Source: Marinilabiliaceae bacterium ANBcel2
GTDB lineage: Bacteria > Bacteroidota > Bacteroidia > Bacteroidales > Marinilabiliaceae
DNA length: 64,000 bases
Reading direction: 5' to 3'
Assembly: GCA_029688995.1 (NCBI GenBank)
Contig: JARULA010000008.1
Location: 1 to 64,000, forward strand
The position numbers and the translations under genes are program-made. The notes below the pieces were generated by a model. The model saw only the letters and a program-made list of their open reading frames with translations, made no database searches and was not told the origin of the DNA. Positions 37,039 through 45,787 of the stretch are shown here, piece by piece. Each line of letters opens with the position of its first letter. The stretch's first letter is position 1.

Positions 37039-37284
37039 TTATCTGCGATTTATTGCTGCAACTATCCATAAAAGTATTACAGCCCCCACAACAGAGGAGA
37101 TTAACTTCCATAAAATATTCCCTCCTTCTATTCCAAAGAGAAAACTAAAAACTACACCTCCTAAAAAACCTCCCAGCAATCCAATTACCAAATTTAAAAT
37201 TAATCCGTGACCACGACCTTTCATGAGCAGACTGGCAATATAACCTGCCAACAATCCAATTATTAATGTTAAAATAGTTCCCAT
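37039..37284 (-). CDS. GlsB/YeaQ/YmgE family small membrane protein
   Basis: The 81-residue protein has three hydrophobic segments and the family pattern LIIGLLAGYIASLLMKGRGHG, then NLVIGLLGGFLGG, then VGAVILLWIV. The family (transglycosylase-associated protein, Pfam Transgly_assoc) is often stress-induced, with unproven function. A TAATTTTG match at 37364-37371 lies upstream, in the divergent region shared with the short-chain dehydrogenase. Confidence 0.9.
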   Translation of the reverse strand: MGTILTLIIGLLAGYIASLLMKGRGHGLILNLVIGLLGGFLGGVVFSFLFGIEGGNILWKLISSVVGAVILLWIVAAINRR

Positions 37285-37323
37285 ATCGAATATTTATAAA
37301 GGTTGTTTTAAATTATTCTTATA

Positions 37324-37371
37324 GTTCTTAAAAATAGCACTATTTTTGAAGAACATTTAAGAGCAAAATTA
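37324..37371. promoter_or_regulatory. Divergent promoter region with embedded palindrome
   Basis: On the plus strand TATTTTTG (37341-37348) is a -7 match for the short-chain dehydrogenase, 41 bases before its ATG. On the minus strand TAATTTTG (37364-37371) is a -7 match for the GlsB-like gene. The plus-strand -7 box sits in an imperfect palindrome at 37324-37354 (GTTCTT...AAGAAC outer arms, AAAATA/TATTTT inner arms), which could be an operator for coordinated control of both genes. Confidence 0.45.
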
Positions 37372-37388
37372 AAATTTATAAGAGTATC

Positions 37389-38198
37389 ATGCAAAATAAG
37401 GTTGTAATTATTACCGGAGCTTCGTCAGGGATCGGACTGGCATGTGCTAAGGAATTTGCTGCCCGTGGCGCCCGGTTATCACTTTGTGCACGATCGGCCG
37501 ATAAGCTAAATAAAATTAAAGAGGAGCTCACAACAAAAGGATATGATGTTATAGTAACACCGGTTGATGTTAGTAATGAGAACGATTGCAAAATGTTAGT
37601 AGAGGAGACCGTAAAGAGCTTTGGAAGAATTGACATTTTAATTAATAATGCCGGCATTTCGATGCGAGGACTTTTTAAAGATACCGATATTAATGTTCTT
37701 CAAAAAGTGATGGGAGTTAATTTTTGGGGAGCTGTATATTGCACAAAGTATGCTCTGCCATACCTGCTTAAAAGTAAAGGTTCGGTTACCGGGATCTCAT
37801 CTATTGCCGGATTTATGGGGTTGCCCGGACGCACCGGTTATTCAGCATCAAAATTTGCAATGCATGGATTTTTAGAAACATTAAGGGTTGAAAACTACAA
37901 AACCGGTCTGCACGTACTCATTGTTGCCCCCGGTTTTACAGAATCCAATGTGCGAAAATCAGCTCTTAACTGCACAGGAGAAGCTCAGGGAGAGACTCCG
38001 CGGGATGAGAGTAAAATGATGCCGGCATCAATAGTGGCAAAACATATTGCCAACGGAATAAAAAAGAGAAGACGCACAATAATATTGACTTTTAAAGAGG
38101 GTAAATTTGCAGTATTTCTTCATAAGTGGTTTCCTAAACTTGCTGACAAGCTATCATATAGCCTTTTAGCCAAAGAGCCTGATTCTCCTTTCAATTAA
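37389..38198 (+). CDS. Short-chain dehydrogenase/reductase (SDR)
   Basis: The 269-residue protein is a classical SDR: cofactor motif TGASSGIG near residue 9, the NNAG structural motif near 90, and the catalytic Y151-x3-K155 (YSASK) with the serine in GISSIAG. An arginine (AARGARLSLCARS) following strand 2 suggests NADP(H). The C-terminal extension (IILTFKEGKFAVFLHKW) resembles the DHRS7-like membrane-associated group. Substrate unknown. It lies divergent from the GlsB-like gene and 49 bp before the glycosyltransferase, with which it may be co-transcribed. Confidence 0.92.
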   Translation: MQNKVVIITGASSGIGLACAKEFAARGARLSLCARSADKLNKIKEELTTKGYDVIVTPVDVSNENDCKMLVEETVKSFGRIDILINNAGISMRGLFKDTDINVLQKVMGVNFWGAVYCTKYALPYLLKSKGSVTGISSIAGFMGLPGRTGYSASKFAMHGFLETLRVENYKTGLHVLIVAPGFTESNVRKSALNCTGEAQGETPRDESKMMPASIVAKHIANGIKKRRRTIILTFKEGKFAVFLHKWFPKLADKLSYSLLAKEPDSPFN

Positions 38199-38247
38199 AC
38201 TTTTTAATGAAGAGGTATTTAACTAACAAACTAAATTGAACTTATAA

Positions 38248-39303
38248 ATGAAGGTGTTTTTTTTATATACCGAAATGGCCGGCTACTTTGCATCATCAAT
38301 AAAGCATCTGGCCTCTGTCACTGATACCATATATATAATAAGATGGCCGGTAAATAAAGAAGCTCCTTTTATATTTAGCTTTCCCAACAATGTAAAAGTG
38401 TTTGAACGTAGCGATTATAATACAAACTCAATAATAGATCTTGTTAATAGTGTAAATCCAGATATCATTATAAGCAGTGGATGGATGGACAAATCGTATT
38501 TGAAAGTTTGCAAACAATTTAAAGGAAAGATACCTGTTGTAATGGGGATGGACAACCAGTGGAGAGGTACTTTAAAGCAACATATAATGAGCTTGATTGC
38601 ACCGTTAACTCTTCATAAATGCTATTCTCACACCTGGGTGCCGGGAGCTCCTCAAAAAAAATATGCATTAAAACTGGGCTTTAATAAAGAGAATGTTTTT
38701 GAAGGATATTACAGTGCAGATACTAAACTATTTGAAAAGAGTGCATATGATAGAATCAATAGTGAAAAATATCCACGTAAATTTATCTATATAGGCAGGT
38801 ATGTAAAAGTAAAAGGACTTGACCTCCTCTTTAAGGCATTTTGTGAATTGTGTAACGAAAATAGTTATGAGTGGGAATTAATTTGTGCAGGTACAGGAGA
38901 AATGTTTGATAAAAAACCAATCCATCCAAAAATTAAACATCTGGGATTTGTTCAACCCAACCAACTAAAAGATGTAATAAAAGAGGCAGGAGTATTTATT
39001 TTGCCAAGCAAGTTTGAGCCATGGGGAGTTGTTGTTCACGAAATGGCCACTGCCGGATTCCCAATGATTGTAAGTGATGAAACAGGAGCTGTATCATCCT
39101 TTCTTAAAAACTCAAAAAACGGCTATACCTTTAAAAATAGTGACTATAAAAGTTTAAAATATGCAATGAAAAAGATGATGCTAAAGAGTGATAAAGAACT
39201 TAAGAACATGGCCAAAATAAGTCATCAGCTAGGAACAAATCACTCACCGAAAAAATGGTCTCAACTACTATTTAAAATAGTTGAATCTTTTAAACAAAAT
39301 TAA
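38248..39303 (+). CDS. Family 4 (GT-B) glycosyltransferase
   Basis: The 351-residue protein has a C-terminal GT-B domain with FIYIGRYVKVKGLDLL, then EWELICAGTGEM, and the EX7E motif E257-E265 in KFEPWGVVVHEMATAGFP. The acceptor domain is at the N-terminus, with no signal peptide. GT4 enzymes transfer sugars from nucleotide donors with retention. It lies at the boundary of the polysaccharide locus and its stop overlaps the convergent asparagine synthetase gene by 4 bases, so it probably adds a sugar to the same polymer or to a lipid carrier. The exact sugar is unknown. Confidence 0.88.
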   Translation: MKVFFLYTEMAGYFASSIKHLASVTDTIYIIRWPVNKEAPFIFSFPNNVKVFERSDYNTNSIIDLVNSVNPDIIISSGWMDKSYLKVCKQFKGKIPVVMGMDNQWRGTLKQHIMSLIAPLTLHKCYSHTWVPGAPQKKYALKLGFNKENVFEGYYSADTKLFEKSAYDRINSEKYPRKFIYIGRYVKVKGLDLLFKAFCELCNENSYEWELICAGTGEMFDKKPIHPKIKHLGFVQPNQLKDVIKEAGVFILPSKFEPWGVVVHEMATAGFPMIVSDETGAVSSFLKNSKNGYTFKNSDYKSLKYAMKKMMLKSDKELKNMAKISHQLGTNHSPKKWSQLLFKIVESFKQN

Positions 39304-41162
39304 ATTCCATTAGAACTCATCCACTCTTCAAGTACTACAAGTGGCCAAATTCTGGAATAGGTAACCGAAGGATCCTTTTTTAAAAAACGATTCCACAAAC
39401 TACGCACCCCCTCTTTATTAAAAGGAGCACGAGATGCTATATTTTCAATGCGTACAGTTGCATAGCCTCTTAACTCATTGCGTAGCCAATACTCCCAGGG
39501 AAATTCAAAACCCATCTTTTTTCTATCAGTTATATACGGTGGCAGCAAATCCGGTAAGCTATCAACAAGAAGTTTTTTGGGAGTAACCGGATATTTAAAA
39601 TTATCGGGCAAACTCAGCACATATTTAATTAAATCATAATCCATAAACGGAACACGAAGCTCTAAAGCATGCGCCATACTCATTTGATCACTATCACGCA
39701 GCAAAACAGTTTGCATATAAGTTTGCATCTCAGCTACTGATACTTTACTTAAAGTGTGATTTTTATCGAAACGGATATCACTATAGTTTAAGTTTTCGAT
39801 CATCAAATGAGGTGGCAACTCCCGCAAATTTAAGAGCCTAAGAATATAATCATCCATAAGCACCTGACGAGAAAATGAAAAAGCGCGATTAAAATCATAA
39901 TTTTTCATCTTAAGGAGTTCGGCTATTTTTGCCGATGCTATACCAGGACGAGCTTTACATAAAAGAGTACCTGCACTACTACGAATGATATTAGGAAAAT
40001 GCCATAACCATGAATACTTTTCAAGCAGCATCATCCGTTTAAAAATAGCATATCCGGCAAAAACCTCATCACCTCCTAAGCCACTCAATGCAACATCAAT
40101 ACCTCTCTCTTTTACAGTTTTTGATACCATCCATGTATTAGGTCCATCTCCACTGGGATGATCCATAGCCTTAAGTGCATCGGGTAGATGTTCTAAAAAA
40201 TGGTTGCCCGACAATTTTATCTCTGTATGATCGGTAGAATGCATATCAGCAACATACCGGGCATAACGCGCTTCACTATACTCCTCCTCTGCAAAAGCAA
40301 TATTAAAAGTTTTAACTTTGGTCGATGAAAGTTTAGCCATTGCACCTACTATTGCAGCAGAATCTATTCCACCCGACAAAAAAGCACCTAAGGGTACATC
40401 AGCAACAAGACGCTTCTCTACAGCTTTAAAAAATCTTTCACGCACACCCTTGCGAGCCTCTTCAATAGTAATAGAACCATACTCATTACCTATATCAGAT
40501 AATCGAGAATAGTGATCTATTCGAAAAACTCCTAAACCAATATTATATTCCAGGTAAGCCGATGCAGGAAGCATTTTTATATCTTCAATAATAGTACAGG
40601 GAGATTGAACAGTTTGATATCGCAAATAGTCTATCAATGAATTTTTACTGATACTCTTTGAAGAGAGCCCCGATAACATAAGAGATCTAATCTCTGAGGA
40701 AAAAGCAAAACCAATACTATTATTAATATAGTATAAAGGTTTAACCCCCATTCTATCCCTGGCCAATAGAACAACATTTTTATACTTATCATAAATTGCA
40801 AAAGCAAACATCCCTTCTAATTTGCAAAGAGATTCTTTACCATAAATACTCCATGCCGCAAGAACAACCTCACTATCTGTTTGAGATTTAAAAGGGTAGT
40901 TAAGTTTTTGTTTAAGTTCACGATAGTTGTACACCTCTCCGTTAAACACCATCACAAAACGTCCGCAAGCCGACTCCATTGGCTGATGACCAGCTTTAGA
41001 AAGATCTATAACAGAGAGACGACGATGACCAAATGTAGCATTTTCAAATGAAAGCACCCCTTCATCATCAGGCCCACGATGCAAAAGAGCACCATTCATA
41101 AGCGACACCCTGTTAACCCTGTCACCAATTTGAGCTGATACTATTCCATTTATTCCACACAT
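39300..41162 (-). CDS. asnB: Asparagine synthase (glutamine-hydrolysing) in polysaccharide locus
   Basis: The 620-residue enzyme has the N-terminal class II glutaminase domain with the Cys2 nucleophile after Met removal (MCGINGI), HRGPDDEG, and RLSVIDLSKAGHQP; the synthetase domain holds the ATP PPi-loop SGGIDS at 263-268. It transfers amide nitrogen from glutamine to an activated carboxylate. In exopolysaccharide clusters such AsnB-like proteins often amidate uronic acid-containing sugars, so the substrate may be a glycan instead of free aspartate (inference). It is the last gene of the minus-strand exopolysaccharide operon, 7 bp downstream of a GT4 gene, and ends overlapping the convergent GT4 by 4 bases. 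Confidence 0.93.
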   Translation of the reverse strand: MCGINGIVSAQIGDRVNRVSLMNGALLHRGPDDEGVLSFENATFGHRRLSVIDLSKAGHQPMESACGRFVMVFNGEVYNYRELKQKLNYPFKSQTDSEVVLAAWSIYGKESLCKLEGMFAFAIYDKYKNVVLLARDRMGVKPLYYINNSIGFAFSSEIRSLMLSGLSSKSISKNSLIDYLRYQTVQSPCTIIEDIKMLPASAYLEYNIGLGVFRIDHYSRLSDIGNEYGSITIEEARKGVRERFFKAVEKRLVADVPLGAFLSGGIDSAAIVGAMAKLSSTKVKTFNIAFAEEEYSEARYARYVADMHSTDHTEIKLSGNHFLEHLPDALKAMDHPSGDGPNTWMVSKTVKERGIDVALSGLGGDEVFAGYAIFKRMMLLEKYSWLWHFPNIIRSSAGTLLCKARPGIASAKIAELLKMKNYDFNRAFSFSRQVLMDDYILRLLNLRELPPHLMIENLNYSDIRFDKNHTLSKVSVAEMQTYMQTVLLRDSDQMSMAHALELRVPFMDYDLIKYVLSLPDNFKYPVTPKKLLVDSLPDLLPPYITDRKKMGFEFPWEYWLRNELRGYATVRIENIASRAPFNKEGVRSLWNRFLKKDPSVTYSRIWPLVVLEEWMSSNGI

Positions 41163-41169
41163 AATATAA

Positions 41170-42333
41170 CTACCTTCTCAAAAACATATTTATATACAAC
41201 ATTTTAAGCTCGCTATCTTCAGAGATAATCAAACCCTCTTTTTTAGCTCCCTGTTTCCACTCCTCATACTCAAAGTGATCCATGTATGCAAACTTTTCAA
41301 TAACCCGGGCAAAATCATTATAACTATTCAACGGCAAATCAAATCCCGCCTTTTTTACTGAAAGATCTTTCCATGGAGTTTGGTCACTTATCAATACAGG
41401 ACGTGAAGCTATAAAGCTCTCTACAATTACATGTCCAAAATTCTCACCACGTGAAGGCAAAAATAGTAAATGATAATCCTGAATCGTCTCTTCAATCTTA
41501 TCGGGCTCAACAAAACCCTTATATGTTACCTTGATATTTTGAGGTAATGCCTCAATTTTATCAACACATAAACTCCAATACTTCTTATCATAAATATGCC
41601 CATATAAATGAAACTCGACTAAAACATCAGGTGAAACATAATTTAAGCTCTCGATAGAAAAAAGAGTGTTCTTCTCGGGAGCAATACGAGCAAGTGAACA
41701 AACCCTCAAACTCTTCTTATCTTTTATAACAGCTTTAGAACTAACTTTTGCTTTACGTGCAAAATTGGGTGCCACAACTATATTTTTATCATTCAACCCC
41801 AAAACATCACTAACATCGTCTGCTTCGCGACAATTTGTAGCATGCCAATTGACGTTACGATATAGCCCAAAAAACTTCATGAAAAAGATAAAGAGCTTTT
41901 TCTTAAACCTTTTTATATTAATAGCACTTTTAGCCAACATCCCCCTTGGTGCAACAATTACATTTTTAATGTTTAAAGAGTGTGCTGCAATTAAAGGAAG
42001 CATAGAAAAAAGAGGTGAATATATGCCATTAATATAAACTGCCTTCACGGCGCTCTCTTTAATCAACCTTCTCCAAAGAGTCAATGAAGGAGTCCCTTTT
42101 GAAGAGTACCAAACTTTAACTCCATTACCAAAATCATTCCAGGTATCGCTAATGATATTAGGATATGGACTATTTTCACCATACTCACAATTACGGGTAA
42201 CAATATAAAAATCAAAATCATCAAACAGATGATCGATCATATTAGCAACCGAACGTACCGGTCCGCCAGACTTATAACCCGGTAAATACCAATCTACAAA
42301 TACTATTACTGCTCTTTTACTTTTTTTATTCAA
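41170..42333 (-). CDS. Family 4 (GT-B) glycosyltransferase
   Basis: The 387-residue protein has GGPVRSVANM near the N-terminus, the glycine loop typical for donor-side GT4 enzymes, and the EX7E motif E297-E305 in RGENFGHVIVESF. The central VCSLARIAPEKNTLFSIESL segment is the family's conserved strand-turn-helix. The family includes many lipopolysaccharide and exopolysaccharide transferases (WcaI/RfaB-like). Its first 8 bases overlap the end of murB, and asnB follows after 7 bp, so it belongs to the same operon. Confidence 0.9.
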   Translation of the reverse strand: MNKKSKRAVIVFVDWYLPGYKSGGPVRSVANMIDHLFDDFDFYIVTRNCEYGENSPYPNIISDTWNDFGNGVKVWYSSKGTPSLTLWRRLIKESAVKAVYINGIYSPLFSMLPLIAAHSLNIKNVIVAPRGMLAKSAINIKRFKKKLFIFFMKFFGLYRNVNWHATNCREADDVSDVLGLNDKNIVVAPNFARKAKVSSKAVIKDKKSLRVCSLARIAPEKNTLFSIESLNYVSPDVLVEFHLYGHIYDKKYWSLCVDKIEALPQNIKVTYKGFVEPDKIEETIQDYHLLFLPSRGENFGHVIVESFIASRPVLISDQTPWKDLSVKKAGFDLPLNSYNDFARVIEKFAYMDHFEYEEWKQGAKKEGLIISEDSELKMLYINMFLRR

Positions 42334-43375
42334 GTAATTGCTGTTTTAAATTTGAACTTACAACCTCTACTTCCCTCTCCAGGGTTATTTCAAACTTATC
42401 CTTAATATCCTCCATTATAGCTTTACTCAAAGAATATATCTGGGCACCAGTTGCTCCCCCTTTATTAATCAACACTAAAGGCTGTTCTGAATGAACTGCT
42501 ACGTTATTTTCACTGTACCCCTTCCATCCTGCTTTTTCAATTAACCAGGCAGCAGGAATCTTAATTTGATCTCCCCTATCAATTACATATCCAGGGATAT
42601 CATCAAATTTTAACTGAAGCTCCCGGTAGATATCCAAATTAACAACAGGATTTTTGAAAAAACTACCGGCATTTCCAAAAACTTTATAATCAGGAAGTTT
42701 AGATTTTCGTATCTCTATAACCGAACTCCTTACATTATTTAAAGTTATTTCACTCCATTTACTTTCAACAAAAACCTTTAAGTTGCCGTAAGATAAATTA
42801 AATGAAGGCTTTTTAGATAGTTTTAAACAAACCGATGTAATAACAGCTCTATTCTTTAATTTACTTTTAAATAAAGAGCTGCGATAGCCCATTTTGCACT
42901 CATCCCCTCTTAAATAATATTTCTCGGCACTATTAATATCAACATACTCAACTTTATTTAAAACATCTTTTATTTCGCTACCATAGGCTCCAATATTTTG
43001 CACCACAGCCGCTCCCATAGTACCCGGAATATATGAAAGATTCTCTATTCCATAATACTCTCTATCTACGCACCACTTAACAACACTATCCCACCAACAT
43101 CCGGCACCAACACTAATCAAAACATCCTTTTCACTCTCATCAATTACAGAAATACCTTCTATTCCACAATGCAAAAGAGAGCCGGTAAAATCCTCCAAAA
43201 AAAGGAGGTTACACCCACCTCCAATCAAAAAAAAATTATCTAAATCAAACTCTTTTTTATTAATTAAATCATAAATATCCTTTCTGGTCTCAAAATAAAT
43301 ATAATCGGCAGCAATAACATCTACTCCAAAGCTATTTAATTGAGATAAAGGATAATCTCTATATCTTTTAATCAT
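42326..43375 (-). CDS. murB: UDP-N-acetylenolpyruvoylglucosamine reductase
   Basis: MurB reduces the enolpyruvyl group of UDP-GlcNAc-enolpyruvate to give UDP-N-acetylmuramate, with FAD and NADPH. The 349-residue size and the FAD-binding motif FLIGGGCNLLF, with YIPGTMGAAVVQNIGAYG and the catalytic serine in FGNAGSFFKNP, fit the E. coli-like type I enzyme (with the extra tyrosine loop region, GYRSSLFK). It sits in the middle of an exopolysaccharide export operon, 6 bp after the second Wzc-like kinase and overlapping the GT4 gene by 8 bp. Its place here rather than in the division/cell wall cluster is unusual; whether a second copy exists elsewhere cannot be seen. Confidence 0.95.
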   Translation of the reverse strand: MIKRYRDYPLSQLNSFGVDVIAADYIYFETRKDIYDLINKKEFDLDNFFLIGGGCNLLFLEDFTGSLLHCGIEGISVIDESEKDVLISVGAGCWWDSVVKWCVDREYYGIENLSYIPGTMGAAVVQNIGAYGSEIKDVLNKVEYVDINSAEKYYLRGDECKMGYRSSLFKSKLKNRAVITSVCLKLSKKPSFNLSYGNLKVFVESKWSEITLNNVRSSVIEIRKSKLPDYKVFGNAGSFFKNPVVNLDIYRELQLKFDDIPGYVIDRGDQIKIPAAWLIEKAGWKGYSENNVAVHSEQPLVLINKGGATGAQIYSLSKAIMEDIKDKFEITLEREVEVVSSNLKQQLLE

Positions 43376-43381
43376 AAATAT

Positions 43382-45760
43382 CTATTTAAAATAGCCCGAA
43401 GTATAATACCCATATCCACTTTGAGCTTCAGATACATCATTAAGAATTAACCCCATACAGCCAACATCCTCAGCAATCAGACTGGAAACAGTAAGCGAAA
43501 AATGATCTTTTATTGTTACTCCGGCTCGTACAACAAAAAGATGACAGTGTGATAACTCCATCAAAATACGTCCGTCAGAAACCAATCCTACAGGAGGTGT
43601 GTCAATAATAATAATCTCAAAATCCTTTTTTAATTTATCAATCAACTCTACAGCTTTTTCTCCGCTAATTAATTCTGATGGATTAGGAGGAATAACACCG
43701 GCAGGAACAACATAAAGATTTTCTAGTCCGCTATTATAAATAATCTCCTCATAAGAAGCCTGATTTATAAGATAGTTACTTATACCGGCTCTATCAACAA
43801 TATTAAACATATCAGACAACCGTGGTTTTCGAAGATCAAACCCGACTATAGCAGTCTTTTTTCCCGAAATGGCATAAACCGAAGCTAAATTTACCGAACA
43901 AAAAGTTTTACCTTCACCTGTATTAGAAGAGGTTACAGAAATAACCCGTCCCTGATTTTGTGTTAATAAAAAACGCAAGCGAACCCGTAAAGAACGAAAA
44001 GACTCTGCTATAACCGAACCGGGATCATTAAAAACAACATTCTCCTCCTGTGCCCTGTTTCGCATAATTTGCCCCACTAAAGGAATATCATTAAAAACAG
44101 CTTCAATATCTTCTCGTCCACGAATTCGATTATTCATAAACTCTTTTAAAGCAATTATTATTGAAGGAATAACCAGCCCCAAAATTAAAGCTTTCATATA
44201 GTTGCCCCGGGTATCAGGCGAAATAGGGCCACCAACTCTGGCGTTATCCAGAACCTCATTATCAGGCACATTTGATGCCTTAGCAATCTGCATCTCAGAA
44301 CTTTTTTGCAGTAAAAAAGTGTATATTGCATCATTAAGATCATGTGTGCGCTGCAACGCCAGATAATCCCTTTCCATTTCGGGAAGTCCTTCAATTTGAG
44401 AATTTAATATTGCAACATTCTCCCTGTTTTCGGCCAACATCATATCAATATTCTCAATCTGTTTTGATATTGACGAAATAAGAGAATTCTTAGAGAGCTC
44501 AATTCGCTTTTTAAGCTCTAACAAGTATGGATTATCACTGCCACCCGATTGTGAAGATATTAGCGAGTATTCATTAAGCAAAGAGAGATGCTCTTTTACA
44601 TATTCCTGAACAATAGCTGCCGGCTCAGCAGAAAATGCCGGCAACATATAGTCATTTTTATCCAAACTGTTTTCACGAAGTCGGGAGTTTATTGTAGTTA
44701 GATATTTTTTTGCTGACTCAAGTTCACGGCGATTTTTTTCAAGCTCGAAAAATTCTGCAGAGAGTTTTTGTGACATTTCTGTTGGAGCAATAAAGCGATT
44801 CTCTCTTCTAAAATCCATTAACTGTTGTTGAGTTATTTCCAGTGTATCGGCAACCTGATGCAGCTGTCTCTGAATAAAATCAATTGACCGCGAAGCCATA
44901 TCATTTTTTCTCTCAAGATTATTCTCAACTATAACCTGTGAAAAAACATTTAAAAACTTTACCAGCTTACGTGGCTGATTTCCTGTTGTTGAAATAAAAA
45001 TAATAGAGGAGCCCTCTCGATAATTATTGACCGATAAGCTGGAACGAAATTGTGAAGCAATAGAGTTATGTGATCTAAACACTACATAGTAATTTCCCGC
45101 ATCGGGAAGATCTCTATTATCAGGAGCTCTGTAAGAAAATGATAAAGCATGATGATCTATTTTCTCACCCGGCTTAAGGTTAGCAGAAATATTAACATCA
45201 CCAGAATATCCATCATTAGAGCTATCGGCATAAATATGCAAAGGTGCATTTTCGGTAGTAACCGATATTTTGGCAGAACCATCTGCTTTAAAATCAAAAT
45301 ATATTGGTGTATTCAATAATTGAGGATGAAGTGAGTCAAACTCTACAACAAAAGGTACAGGATCATAAAGCTCACTATCTCTCATTCTTCCTTTCGAATA
45401 ATATGAAACAGCAAAATCAAGTCTGTCAACAGCACGACGTGCCATGGCCTGACTTCTAATTATAAAGCTTTGATTCTCGAAACGACGCATTTCAGGAGAG
45501 AGACCAAATCCCTCGGTTAATACCGATTGTGAAATAGCCCTATTGGATTCTACTTTAAACATCATTGTTACCGAAGCCCTGTATTGAGGAGTAGTATAAC
45601 GATGATAAAGCCATGCACCTGCAATACAAAGGGGCACAAATAGTATAAAGAGATACCAATTCTTAACTACTAAACGTACCAACTTTTTTATGTCCGAAAA
45701 ACTATCCCCGCCGGTAAATCCTGACTGACTTGCTCTTCTGTTATTAACCGGAATGGCCAT
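43382..45760 (-). CDS. Wzc-like polysaccharide co-polymerase / tyrosine autokinase (copy 2)
   Basis: The 792-residue protein has a Wzz domain (N-terminal transmembrane helix around residues 35-55, beta-sheet and long coiled coil to about 490), a second helix at about 515-535, and a BY-kinase domain. The Walker A motif SSNTGEGKT ends near residue 619, Walker A' is FDLRKPRLSD, Walker B is IIIIDTPPVGLVSD (DTPP near 720). The tail is short with four tyrosines (YGYYTSGY). Wzc-type proteins regulate chain length and export of capsules by cycles of autophosphorylation on tail tyrosines. It is a tandem paralogue of the upstream gene (27 bp gap). Confidence 0.92.
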   Translation of the reverse strand: MAIPVNNRRASQSGFTGGDSFSDIKKLVRLVVKNWYLFILFVPLCIAGAWLYHRYTTPQYRASVTMMFKVESNRAISQSVLTEGFGLSPEMRRFENQSFIIRSQAMARRAVDRLDFAVSYYSKGRMRDSELYDPVPFVVEFDSLHPQLLNTPIYFDFKADGSAKISVTTENAPLHIYADSSNDGYSGDVNISANLKPGEKIDHHALSFSYRAPDNRDLPDAGNYYVVFRSHNSIASQFRSSLSVNNYREGSSIIFISTTGNQPRKLVKFLNVFSQVIVENNLERKNDMASRSIDFIQRQLHQVADTLEITQQQLMDFRRENRFIAPTEMSQKLSAEFFELEKNRRELESAKKYLTTINSRLRENSLDKNDYMLPAFSAEPAAIVQEYVKEHLSLLNEYSLISSQSGGSDNPYLLELKKRIELSKNSLISSISKQIENIDMMLAENRENVAILNSQIEGLPEMERDYLALQRTHDLNDAIYTFLLQKSSEMQIAKASNVPDNEVLDNARVGGPISPDTRGNYMKALILGLVIPSIIIALKEFMNNRIRGREDIEAVFNDIPLVGQIMRNRAQEENVVFNDPGSVIAESFRSLRVRLRFLLTQNQGRVISVTSSNTGEGKTFCSVNLASVYAISGKKTAIVGFDLRKPRLSDMFNIVDRAGISNYLINQASYEEIIYNSGLENLYVVPAGVIPPNPSELISGEKAVELIDKLKKDFEIIIIDTPPVGLVSDGRILMELSHCHLFVVRAGVTIKDHFSLTVSSLIAEDVGCMGLILNDVSEAQSGYGYYTSGYFK

Positions 45761-45787
45761 TGTGAAAATTTTTATTAAATTAAAATG

